From: an uncultured Gemmatimonadota bacterium
GTDB lineage: Bacteria; Gemmatimonadota; Gemmatimonadetes; Gemmatimonadales; Gemmatimonadaceae
Length of the DNA stretch: 64,000 bases
Assembly (NCBI GenBank): GCA_903910555.1
Contig: CAIVZZ010000013.1
Span: 62,001-126,000, forward strand
Direction of reading: 5' to 3'
Shown: positions 9,701-16,724 of the stretch, in pieces
Layout: every line of letters begins with the position of its first letter
Position numbering within the stretch: the stretch's first letter is position 1
Program-made: the position numbers and the translations under genes
The notes under the pieces: generated by a model
Database searches by the model: none
The model's input: the letters and a program-made list of their open reading frames with translations, nothing else
What the model was told of the DNA's origin: nothing

Positions 9701-9787
9701 GGCGTGGCCGGCGCGTTCTTCCGCGAGGACTTCCTGACGCTTCCGAATCCGAAGCGCGCGTCGTTCCGCATCGACCTCACCTTCTAA
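6734..9787 (+). CDS. SusC/RagA-type TonB-dependent outer-membrane receptor
   Basis: Outer-membrane gated importer for a large substrate such as an oligosaccharide or peptide, working with the SusD-like lipoprotein encoded next. The 1017 residues run: signal peptide (cleavage about ATFAQ, residue 29), a CarboxypepD_reg-like domain (about 33-115, TGTVTGKVSDESGAPVANV), a plug domain (about 130-255) with the SusC-type FIDGIRVND and the GPAAATLYGADASAGVIQI signature, then a long beta-barrel ending in the aromatic RIDLTF. Good AGGAGA ribosome site. The substrate cannot be named, because no glycosidase or sulfatase gene is adjacent. Confidence 0.93.
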   Translation: MLVKTCSRFWQLPAALALLALSASATFAQSTGTVTGKVSDESGAPVANVRLVIVGTTLEVTTPVTGEFRVNAVPAGRVVVRAFKLGFKSVVDTISLSAGGSATANFKLVESLVSLGQVVVTGTAGNQERRAQSAEVASLDASGIAATQPTISTVGTMLQSQLPGVSVSGGSGETGTANQIRIRGASSINLSNEPLIFIDGIRVNDGFTGGGSGGQAYDRMNDLNPDEIESVEVVKGPAAATLYGADASAGVIQIITKKGRAGASSFIQSVHASTGTIDQAWTPPRNYGVCAASQIAVSTSLCAGKAVGTMVSDSPLQDVNAFKIGLDRQIGWNGRGGGQNYGYNLTFGSQATSGTLPSNYFTRYNVRSNFNYVPISTLTIDAGLSLAQSDTKLPDNDNDTDGWLGGSLLGSPLTVGVNTNNGWYAANRFAQAISSIQHEQLTHRITSSLSANWVPMPWFTNRVTLGMDYAADNINTYLPLNTLGWYGGLADTGNQTEQYRDTERYTVDYLGNARRTFGARNQWEANLSVGLQVIATNTASLGATGIGFITNANNVVGSAATTTGTGSYTQQKQYGYLTQLQVGYENRVFLQFGVRVDKNSSFGSSAPGFVLPKVGGTWTVSDEKFFQPLTKVVNSFRLRAAWGTTGRSPAPGSAITTYSAAPFNLNSGANVAGAVPGNPGNSGLKPEKGTEFETGIDAAFLHDRLTVDLNYYAKQTNQLIIQKPVAVSLGFNANPFVNLGSVTNSGFELTVNYNVLHMRNFDWDIRGGANTLKNTLTSLGGIPAFTLGIGRTIVGQQLGVEAANKVLSANLASGVVYVSDTLTPVGNQLPTVEWSFTNTFTVFKNFRITALFDAKKGFSVLNETAYFRETQLVRSNARLDPTVLGPTEFLRRFGNQTPGQPSFIDSLYVAGAPGAAAHTYTLATANQDYYQPGDFVRLRELSVAYTMPQNYLGMFRNKITSASFTFALQNVKLWTNYGGPDPEVVSNPTGVAGAFFREDFLTLPNPKRASFRIDLTF

Positions 9788-9810
9788 CCATACCGCGAGA
9801 GGAGAAAACC

Positions 9811-11067
9811 ATGAATATCCGTCGCGCGGTTTCGCGCACTATGGCGGGAGCGGCGCTGCTCATTGCGCTCCCGGCCTGTTCCGACAAGTTCCTGCAGGTT
9901 GAAAATCCGAACCTGATCGACGCCACCACGGTGGATCCGAATGCGAGCGCGGCCATTCTGGCCAACTCCGCACAGCAGGATTACCAGAACTGGTACGGTT
10001 CGTCGATTATGTACTCGGGCTGGTTCACGGGTGAGATCAACGTTTCGGACACATTCCCGACGCGTAACGAGTTTGGCTACCGTCAGGTTGAAAACCTGAA
10101 CGGTGACCTCACCACGTACCTGTGGGGCCCGGTATCGGTCGCCGCGGCTGAAGGCAAGAGCGTGCTGGATCTTGCGCTGCCGACGCCGACCACGAACATC
10201 ATCGGCGTTCAGGCCGCGATGTTCAGGGCCTACACGATCCTCGACATGGCAACTGACTTCTGTCAGCTCAGCCTTTCGGGGAGCGTGCCGCTCACGCAGA
10301 AGCAGGGGCTCGATTCGGCGATCTACTGGTTCACCAAGGCCATTACGATCGGCAACGCCAACGGCACGGCAGCCGCGCTGACCTACGTCAACGCGTCACT
10401 CGTCGGCCGCGCACGTGCATACCTGCAGGAAGGCAATCTCGCGTTGGCCACGACGGACGCGAATGCAGTCCCGGCAGCGTTCAACTACAACCTGCAGTAT
10501 GTGCAGGACCTGACGGCGAACGAGACGCGTCTGGTGAACAGAATGTGGCAGTTCACTTTCGATCGTGGATCGACGGACGTTCCGATGGCGTACCGCGTGG
10601 GCGACCCGCGCGTGAAGTGGATCTTGGCGCCAGGCCCGGGATATACGGAGCAGGACGTCATCGCCGGACATCCGTATGGCATTCAGCAGAAGTATCCAGC
10701 GTATGCTTCGCCGATCCGTTTGGCTTCGGGGATCGAGGCGGGCTACATCATCGCCGAAGCGTCAGCCAACCCGGTGACGCAGCTGGCGTGGATCAACACG
10801 CAGCGCGTCGCGAACGGTCAGGGTGCCTACACGGGCGCTACCGACGCGGCCAGCGTGATGACGGAACTGTACAATCAGCGTGCCCGTGAATTCTGGCTCG
10901 AAGGACGCAAGATCGGCGACCTGCAGCGCAGCGCAGCCTCGACGACTTTCAACTTCCAGCCGGCTGGATCGGTGTACTACAAGCCGGGTTATCCGAACGT
11001 TGGAACGCAGACTTGCATCATTCTGCCGTATTCGGAGACTTCGACGAATGTGAATTTCCCGCACTAG
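9811..11067 (+). CDS. SusD/RagB-like substrate-binding lipoprotein
   Basis: Surface lipoprotein that caps the SusC barrel and binds substrate. The 418-residue product has a signal peptide with lipobox ALPAC (Cys about residue 23), then the family's typical opening DKFLQVENPNLID. Helical TPR-like segments follow (YRAYTILDMATDFCQLSLSG; ATDAASVMTELYNQRAREFW), then the LEGRKIGDLQR motif near the C-terminus seen in SusD proteins. It follows the receptor gene after 23 bases with a GAGGAG ribosome site. A strong hairpin terminator ends the unit. Confidence 0.92.
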   Translation: MNIRRAVSRTMAGAALLIALPACSDKFLQVENPNLIDATTVDPNASAAILANSAQQDYQNWYGSSIMYSGWFTGEINVSDTFPTRNEFGYRQVENLNGDLTTYLWGPVSVAAAEGKSVLDLALPTPTTNIIGVQAAMFRAYTILDMATDFCQLSLSGSVPLTQKQGLDSAIYWFTKAITIGNANGTAAALTYVNASLVGRARAYLQEGNLALATTDANAVPAAFNYNLQYVQDLTANETRLVNRMWQFTFDRGSTDVPMAYRVGDPRVKWILAPGPGYTEQDVIAGHPYGIQQKYPAYASPIRLASGIEAGYIIAEASANPVTQLAWINTQRVANGQGAYTGATDAASVMTELYNQRAREFWLEGRKIGDLQRSAASTTFNFQPAGSVYYKPGYPNVGTQTCIILPYSETSTNVNFPH

Positions 11068-11084
11068 TTCTGGTGTAGGGAGGG

Positions 11085-11120
11085 AAAAAGAGTGGGGGCC
11101 ACATGGCCCCCACTCTTTTT
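11085..11120. terminator. Bidirectional intrinsic terminator after the SusCD unit
   Basis: A perfect 16-base stem (AAAAAGAGTGGGGGCC with its complement) closes on the 4-base loop ACAT, with T-runs on both strands. It follows the SusD stop by 17 bases. Confidence 0.93.
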
Positions 11121-11130
11121 TTATTCCGAA

Positions 11131-11386
11131 GAGAGGTGAGTGTGAGTTGAGTAAGAGAGACGAGTTTGAGAGGGAGGGATGAGTTTGAGTACGCTCAGTG
11201 GGAGGTTGAGGGGCGAGACTGAGTTTGAGTCGGAGTTAGAGGGCGTGAGAGATATGCGGAGCGCGATCGCGCGCGACTCCCACTTATCTCACACTCGGCC
11301 TCACTCTCGCCGCTCATACTCCCACTTCGCTTACGCATACTCATCCCTCCCTCTCAAACTCGTCTCTCTTACTCAACTCACCTCTC
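11131..11386. repeat. Giant purine/pyrimidine palindrome (element D)
   Basis: A 256-base imperfect inverted repeat fills the gap between two terminators of convergent genes. The outer arms contain a perfect 38-base match (11147-11184 against 11339-11376). The inner arms match loosely, and the centre is GCGCGATCGCGC near 11261-11272. The left half is almost free of C and made of GAGT/GAGTTTGAG-like words; the right half is its pyrimidine complement. I see no gene in 11068-11473 apart from this element and the two terminators. Confidence 0.9.
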
Positions 11387-11419
11387 GCACTAACTCGCAC
11401 TCCTAGCGTGAACAGCGCG

Positions 11420-11459
11420 AAAAAAGGAGGGGGAGCCATTTGGCTCCCCCTCCTTTTTC
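11420..11459. terminator. Bidirectional intrinsic terminator after the S9 peptidase
   Basis: The stem AAAAAAGGAGGGGGAGCC and its complement close on the loop ATTT, with T-tracts on both sides. It lies just past the stop of the minus-strand peptidase gene, mirroring the terminator of the convergent SusCD unit. Confidence 0.9.
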
Positions 11460-11473
11460 GGCCCCATCATCCG

Positions 11474-13540
11474 TTACGGCAGCGTCTCCTGCGTCGCCGC
11501 CTTCGTCACCGGCTTCGAAGAGTACTTATCAAACCACCCATGCAAATACAACTGCGTCCGCAGGAAGTTCGACGGTGTACTCGATGTCCCGTGATACTCG
11601 TTGTTCATCCGCACCATCATCGTCGGAACGCCACGAAGTTTCAGCGCGCGATAAAACTCTTCCGTCTGCGGCATCGGTGTGCGCAGATCGAGAACGCCGG
11701 TCATCAGCATCGTCGGCGTCTTCACATTGCCGACATACATGATCGGCGAGCGCTTCAGATATTCGCTCGGATCTTCCCAGAACGGCTTCGCGAAGTTGCC
11801 ATACCAGCCGGCTCCGTCCGTCTCACCGACAAAACTCATCCAGTCGATGACCGGACAGAGCGATGCTGCCGCGGCAAAGCGATTCGTGTGGCCCACTGTC
11901 CACGCCGTGAGTACTCCGCCGCCGGAGCAGCCGTAGACGAACATATTCTTCGAGTCGATGTAGCCGCGCCCGATGACCGTGTCCACGCCGGCCATGAGAT
12001 CGTCGAAATCCTTGTCAGGATAGGCGTTCTCGATCTCATTCGTGAACTTCTGCCCGTACCCCGTGCTGCCGCGTGGATTCGTGTATAACACGACATAACC
12101 GTTCGAAGCATGGTTCTGCCGCGCAAAGCTGAATCCGACGTTGTACATCGCCTGGGGGCCGCCGTGGATATCCAGAATCAGCGGATACTTGTGCGTGGGG
12201 TCGAACCCGGCCGGCTTCACGATCCAACCCTGGATCCTCAGCCCGTCCTTGGATTTGTACCAGACTTCTTCGGTGGTCGCGAGCGCCTTTCCGGCGAGCA
12301 CATCGTCATCGACCATGGTCAGCTGATTGAACGCGCTCGTCGTCGCCGCCGCCTTCGGAAGCGCAATCGAGACCACGTCGTTCGGCTTCATCGGCGTGCT
12401 GTTCACGCCGACTGCCGTGCCGTTTGCGGCGATATCCGTCACGGTCAGCACATGCGTGCCGGTCGTCACGGGGCGCACCGCCCCGCTCGCGCTGACGAAG
12501 TACTCGTTCTTCGAGCCTTCGCTCTCCACGCCGAAATAGACGCCCGAGTTGTCGTGCGCCCAAATCAAACCCGACACCGGCCGATCAAGCGCCGGCACAA
12601 CGACGTGCGCATTCGAGCCATCGGCATTCATCGTCCAGACTTTCCCTTCTGCATACGCCGAGTGCTCGATCGAGTCAGCGCCGACAAATGCGATCGTCTT
12701 TCCGTCCGGCGAATAGGTCGCGCCGCTGTTCGTGCCCGCATGATGCGACAGCTGCCTGATCTCGCCGGTCTCGACATTCGCCGCATAGATCTGCGACGTG
12801 CGGAATACATGCTCGGCGTCGTCCACGCGCAGCGACGTAAATGCCAGCCACTTGCCGTCCGGCGAGAACGCGCCGGCGGAGTGGTTCCAGTCGCCGTTCG
12901 TGATCTGCCGCGGCGCTCCGCCGTCGGCGGAAATCACGAAGATGTGCTTGTAGCCGTCGTCGGTGTAGCCGATACGGTCCGAACGAAAATTCAGTCGCGT
13001 CACGATCTTCGGCGGCTCAGTCCACTTCGCGCCCTTCGGCGCGGCGGGCATCGGAATGCGGAAGTTGTCGTTCGACGGCACGGTCATCGTGAAGGCGAGC
13101 GACTTTCCGTCGGGCGCCCACTCGACCGCCGCGGGTGCTTCGGTGAGGTGCGAGATCTGCGTGGCGGCGCCTTCAGCGTCCATCCAGCGCACAAAGATCT
13201 GCGAGCCGCTCGGTTCGCCCTTGGCGATGTACGCGATGCGTTTGCCGTCGGGCGACCACTTCACATCGGAGCCCTGCAGCAGCGACCGCTGATGCGAGCC
13301 GTCGACGTTCATGATGAAGAGCGACGTTTCCCACCGGTCGTTCATCTTGTCGATCCACCGGCGCGTGTAGATCACCTGCGAGCCGTCGGGAGACAGCTGC
13401 GGGTTTGATACTTCGCGCCAGTCGAGGTACTGCTCGAGGGTGAGCTTGTTGGACTGTGCCCGCTGCTGGGCGGGGAGTGTGCTGGCCGCCGAGAGGGCGA
13501 TTGCGCAGCACAGGGCGGATGAAGCGAGACGGTATCGCAC
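11474..13540 (-). CDS. Secreted S9-family (prolyl oligopeptidase-type) peptidase
   Basis: Exported serine peptidase that probably trims peptides in the periplasm or outside the cell. The 688 residues carry a signal peptide (cleavage about TLPAQQ, residue 25), an N-terminal TolB-like beta-propeller (about 40-400; repeats such as SDVKWSPDGKRIAYIA), and a C-terminal alpha/beta-hydrolase domain (about 430-670). Catalytic residues are visible: nucleophile Ser in YGCSGGG, Asp in GVLDLRTP, and His in EYHGTS. The GTG start has a strong AAGGAG site. The Cys before the active Ser is a mild departure from the usual GGSYGG. Confidence 0.9.
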   Translation of the reverse strand: MRYRLASSALCCAIALSAASTLPAQQRAQSNKLTLEQYLDWREVSNPQLSPDGSQVIYTRRWIDKMNDRWETSLFIMNVDGSHQRSLLQGSDVKWSPDGKRIAYIAKGEPSGSQIFVRWMDAEGAATQISHLTEAPAAVEWAPDGKSLAFTMTVPSNDNFRIPMPAAPKGAKWTEPPKIVTRLNFRSDRIGYTDDGYKHIFVISADGGAPRQITNGDWNHSAGAFSPDGKWLAFTSLRVDDAEHVFRTSQIYAANVETGEIRQLSHHAGTNSGATYSPDGKTIAFVGADSIEHSAYAEGKVWTMNADGSNAHVVVPALDRPVSGLIWAHDNSGVYFGVESEGSKNEYFVSASGAVRPVTTGTHVLTVTDIAANGTAVGVNSTPMKPNDVVSIALPKAAATTSAFNQLTMVDDDVLAGKALATTEEVWYKSKDGLRIQGWIVKPAGFDPTHKYPLILDIHGGPQAMYNVGFSFARQNHASNGYVVLYTNPRGSTGYGQKFTNEIENAYPDKDFDDLMAGVDTVIGRGYIDSKNMFVYGCSGGGVLTAWTVGHTNRFAAAASLCPVIDWMSFVGETDGAGWYGNFAKPFWEDPSEYLKRSPIMYVGNVKTPTMLMTGVLDLRTPMPQTEEFYRALKLRGVPTMMVRMNNEYHGTSSTPSNFLRTQLYLHGWFDKYSSKPVTKAATQETLP

Positions 13541-13613
13541 GGTGGCTCCTTGAAAAGTGCGGGAGCTTCAATCGTGCTTCATACCGGGCCCGCTCGCTAG
13601 AGGGGGCGCCCTG

Positions 13614-14996
13614 CTATTTCGTCCAGATCAGGATCGCGCCGCAGCCGGTCGCCGTCGCGGTCGCCGAGTACTGAATGGGGACGTTGATACTCGACGCGTA
13701 AACTTCTATGCCATGAATCGCGATCGGCAGCACTTCGTTCATCGAGTCCGCCGGGCTTCCATCGATGAGCAACAGCGGGCGGCAGATCCCCGTTCCCATG
13801 ACTTCGATTTCTCCGCGCTTGCTGAACACGGTGTCGGACTTGAACTCAAAACCACTCACGTAGCGCAGCAGATCGGTGGTTTGCCATGGATGCGTTTTCG
13901 CGATCATGTCTTCGGTGATGTACTGGCCGGTGCCGCGAAACGCACGCACATCGAATTCGTCGCGGAGCGACGCAGCGCCGCCGCGGTGCGTGGTCGACCG
14001 CACGGTATCGAGCATCTGTGCCACTTCAGGCAAAACGAGATTGACCTTGATCGGGCTGCCGTCGTGCACTTCGATCGCATAGCGGCGCGGGCGGAAACCG
14101 ACGGCGGTGACTTCGATCGATTGCGTCCCGACTTCCACCGCGTTCAGGTGGAATCCGCCGTCGTCTCCTGTGAGAACCTCTTCGTTCGCGCCAAAGACGT
14201 GCACGTGGGCGCCGGCCACCGGGCGCTGCGAAGAACCATCGCGAATCACCACGCCGAAGATCGACGCGGTCGCGGTCTTGGTTGCCGCGATGCGCAACGA
14301 TTCGACGAGCACACCGCCGGGCGGGATCTGCACTTCGACCGCACCGGTTGAAGCGCGTTCGCCGATCTGCGCCTGCATGAGGAGCGTCGTCGAGATTGGG
14401 AGGCCGCACACGGCAAAGGATCCGTCGCTGGCGGTTTTTGCGGCGACGGTGTGATAGCGCGGCGTCGCGCGCGCGGTGCGCCGGTCGACGGTGAAGTCGC
14501 TCCACGCGAAGAGCACACGAACGTCCGCTTCCGGCTCCTCCGACAACGCGTCGTGGACGTAGCCTTCCACCAAGCCGAGCGAGGTATCGCGCGCGATCTT
14601 CCCGCAAAAAGCCGCGCGAATCGTGTTGCCCGACGGCACGGCGAGGCTGAGCTGCACCGAGCGCTTCTCGCGGAGATCAACGGTGCGCGCGGAGACGTCG
14701 AACCCGGTGGAATCGAGCCACGGGTGCTCGACAGTGATCAGATAGATCGCAGGCGTGAGCGAGGCGATCGTGAAGCGGCCGTTGGCGTCGGTGGTCGCGG
14801 CAAAGTCGTGCGCGACCGTCACGCTTTCAGGCGGCACGGCGCGAGACGCGACAACTTTCGCGCCCACCAGCGGCCGCGCATGGATGCTATCGGTAACCGT
14901 CCCGCGAATCGCCAGCGAGACGTCCTGAGCGGAAGCCGTCGCGAATGGCAGCGTCAGAACGAGCAGTTTGCCGAGCCATCCGAGCGATGTTTTCAT
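13614..14996 (-). CDS. Exported stand-alone plug-domain protein 1
   Basis: Function unknown. The 460 residues have a signal peptide (cleavage about TASAQ, residue 23), two CarboxypepD_reg-like domains (about 28-120 and 240-325), a middle Ig-like stretch (about 140-235), and a C-terminal TonB-receptor plug-like domain (about 330-460; LLLIDGSPADSMNEV and IHGIEVYASSINVP) that ends without any barrel. Cysteines sit before the LLLID strand and before the terminal ILIWTK, placed to form a disulfide. The same four-Cys pattern occurs in the paralogue encoded next door. It may be an accessory to outer-membrane receptors; that is inference. Confidence 0.7.
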   Translation of the reverse strand: MKTSLGWLGKLLVLTLPFATASAQDVSLAIRGTVTDSIHARPLVGAKVVASRAVPPESVTVAHDFAATTDANGRFTIASLTPAIYLITVEHPWLDSTGFDVSARTVDLREKRSVQLSLAVPSGNTIRAAFCGKIARDTSLGLVEGYVHDALSEEPEADVRVLFAWSDFTVDRRTARATPRYHTVAAKTASDGSFAVCGLPISTTLLMQAQIGERASTGAVEVQIPPGGVLVESLRIAATKTATASIFGVVIRDGSSQRPVAGAHVHVFGANEEVLTGDDGGFHLNAVEVGTQSIEVTAVGFRPRRYAIEVHDGSPIKVNLVLPEVAQMLDTVRSTTHRGGAASLRDEFDVRAFRGTGQYITEDMIAKTHPWQTTDLLRYVSGFEFKSDTVFSKRGEIEVMGTGICRPLLLIDGSPADSMNEVLPIAIHGIEVYASSINVPIQYSATATATGCGAILIWTK

Positions 14997-15060
14997 GAGG
15001 CGCCGTTCCGCGAGAGTTGATCTCGGGCACTCCTGCCCAGCAGGCCATCGGTGATATCCT

Positions 15061-15090
15061 AATTTACCACCTCAAACCGCCGTCCGTCAC
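15061..15090 (-). promoter_or_regulatory. Candidate promoter for plug-domain gene 1
   Basis: On the minus strand GTGACG and TAAATT (each 4 of 6 to consensus) are spaced by 18 bases, about 65 bases ahead of the start codon, in an AT-richer patch between the two paralogues. Support is modest. Confidence 0.35.
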
Positions 15091-15115
15091 TCTCAGCCAG
15101 GCCTGCGGGGGCTCG

Positions 15116-16489
15116 CTACGGCTTGTTGCGCGCCCCGAGCATCGTCTTCGACCATATCACCAGCGTCGGGCAGTTCCGGCCCGTCACGCTGAACTCCGGT
15201 GGCACGGTCACCGTCGACGAATAGAACTCCACCGCCCCCAGGTCGTCGGGCGTGATCGTGTTGTCCAGATCGCCCGGACCGACCTGCGAGATGCGCGCAT
15301 GATCGAGGAAGATGTTGAGGCAGCCATCGGACGTCCCCTGCGGCCCGTGCATCGACTCGACCGACGTGCCGTTAGCACCGTAGACCACGCGGAGCCCACC
15401 GGCCGACCGCAGGGCATCGGTGGTCTTGATCGGATGTCTCTTCTCAATCTCTTCGGGGGGCAGGAACCAGCCCATCCCGACCTCCTGCCGATTGGTAAAC
15501 CCGACTTTCGCGAGCCCGCCATCGAGTTGGCCGACGACTTTCACGGTCTTCAGGACCTGCGCGTCGTCCAGCGTCACCGTCACGGTGCTCGGGGTCCTGG
15601 CGGAGAGTGTGACGACCTGCGTCGTCTGCGCGAAGCCGATCTTTTTCACGACCGCTTGATGTGTGCCGGACGGAAGGCTTCCGAGCGTGAAACTGCCGTC
15701 TTCGCCGGTGGAGGTGACGCCAGCGCTTCCCTCAATGGAGACCTGCGCGCCGCTCACGGCCGCGCCGGCCTTGTTCGTCACCCGGCCTTTCAACACCGCG
15801 GTTCCGGCGCCGGCAGCGCCGATCGCAAGCATCGTGGTCCCGACGCGCTCGTTGTTCAGCGCGACCGGAACATCCGCGGTTTTCAGGCCAGCCATGGAGG
15901 CCTGAATGCTCCCGGAGAGCTTGGACGGCAGACCGCAGATCGCGAACAGACCGGTGGCATCGGACCGGCCGGTGCGCACGCGCTCGGGGCTGTGCTCGGT
16001 GTAGAGATCGCGGAACACGAGCGATAACGTCGCGCCCGCTGCGGGCTCGTCGCTGTCCGCCTTGTTCACTCGGCCGAGGAGGATCGACGAACCGGCGGCG
16101 ACACCGCCCCGCGGGCAGGAGCCCTCGCGGATGTCCTCGATGGACGGTGTGCGGACGTTCAGCTGGAGACGATCGCCGGCTGCGAGTGTGAACGCCGCCG
16201 AGTGGACCTTGAGTCCGAGGGTATCGAGGAATGGATGGGTGACGAGGATCGAGTGCGGGCCGGGCGGGATGCTGTCGATCCGGAAGGTGCCGGTCGCGTC
16301 GGTCATCGACTGGCGGGTGGTTCCGGGGACCGTGACGAGCGCGCCGACGAGCGGACGGCCGCGGATACTGTCGTCGACGGTGCCGACGAGCGACGCGAGG
16401 CCGGGCGCGGGCTGTTGGGCGGGGGCCGAGAGCGGCGCGCCGAAAAGGATTGCGGCCGCAAGCGAGATCGCCGTGGCACGGGATTTCAT
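15116..16489 (-). CDS. Exported stand-alone plug-domain protein 2 (paralogue)
   Basis: Function unknown, clearly related to the neighbouring gene. It has a signal peptide (cleavage about APAQQ), a CarboxypepD_reg-like domain (GTVDDSIRGRPLVGALV), a middle domain with Cys in GSCPRGG and FAICGLP, a second regulatory-like domain (GRVTNKAGAAVSGAQVSIEG), and a plug-like C-terminus (CLNIFLDHARIS; LGAVEFYSSTVTVP; NCPTLVIWSK). No beta-barrel follows. I start at the ATG at 16489, which begins the signal peptide directly; an ATG at 16504 adds five residues. Tandem duplication is likely. Confidence 0.7.
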   Translation of the reverse strand: MKSRATAISLAAAILFGAPLSAPAQQPAPGLASLVGTVDDSIRGRPLVGALVTVPGTTRQSMTDATGTFRIDSIPPGPHSILVTHPFLDTLGLKVHSAAFTLAAGDRLQLNVRTPSIEDIREGSCPRGGVAAGSSILLGRVNKADSDEPAAGATLSLVFRDLYTEHSPERVRTGRSDATGLFAICGLPSKLSGSIQASMAGLKTADVPVALNNERVGTTMLAIGAAGAGTAVLKGRVTNKAGAAVSGAQVSIEGSAGVTSTGEDGSFTLGSLPSGTHQAVVKKIGFAQTTQVVTLSARTPSTVTVTLDDAQVLKTVKVVGQLDGGLAKVGFTNRQEVGMGWFLPPEEIEKRHPIKTTDALRSAGGLRVVYGANGTSVESMHGPQGTSDGCLNIFLDHARISQVGPGDLDNTITPDDLGAVEFYSSTVTVPPEFSVTGRNCPTLVIWSKTMLGARNKP

Positions 16490-16531
16490 GGTAAGACTGG
16501 CCATTGTTCAAGGTAACGGGAAAGGCGTTAC

Positions 16532-16647
16532 GTCTACAGTCTGAGGTCTATTGTCTAGCGTCTGAAAACCCGCAGGACGTAGTTCACAGCTATGAACTGC
16601 AAACAGCGGGTCATCAGACGCTAGACAAAAGACTCTAGACTCAAGAC
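16532..16647. repeat. Palindromic intergenic element A, copy 1
   Basis: A 116-base inverted repeat in the divergent gap between plug-domain gene 2 and the Tat-signal epimerase. The arms pair through most of their length, with a perfect core TTGTCTAGCGTCTGA (16551-16565) against 16614-16628 and a centre near TTCACAGCTATGAA. Over about 75 bases of the core it matches the element at 53435-53562 (reverse complement) with only a handful of differences. Confidence 0.92.
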
Positions 16648-16724
16648 CAAAACCGCTCGCCAAGTAATCGATTCTGGTGATACGTTCTAATCACCTCTCT
16701 ACACCAATCACGCGGATCGAGCCA

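Noticed and set aside
12110-13408. Long plus-strand frame opposite the S9 peptidase
   Set aside because: Antisense shadow with low-complexity Arg/His/Val composition; the minus strand encodes a complete peptidase with catalytic residues.
16532-16647. Palindromic repeats as a CRISPR array
   Set aside because: Each is a single inverted repeat with no regularly spaced direct repeats, and no cas genes are present.
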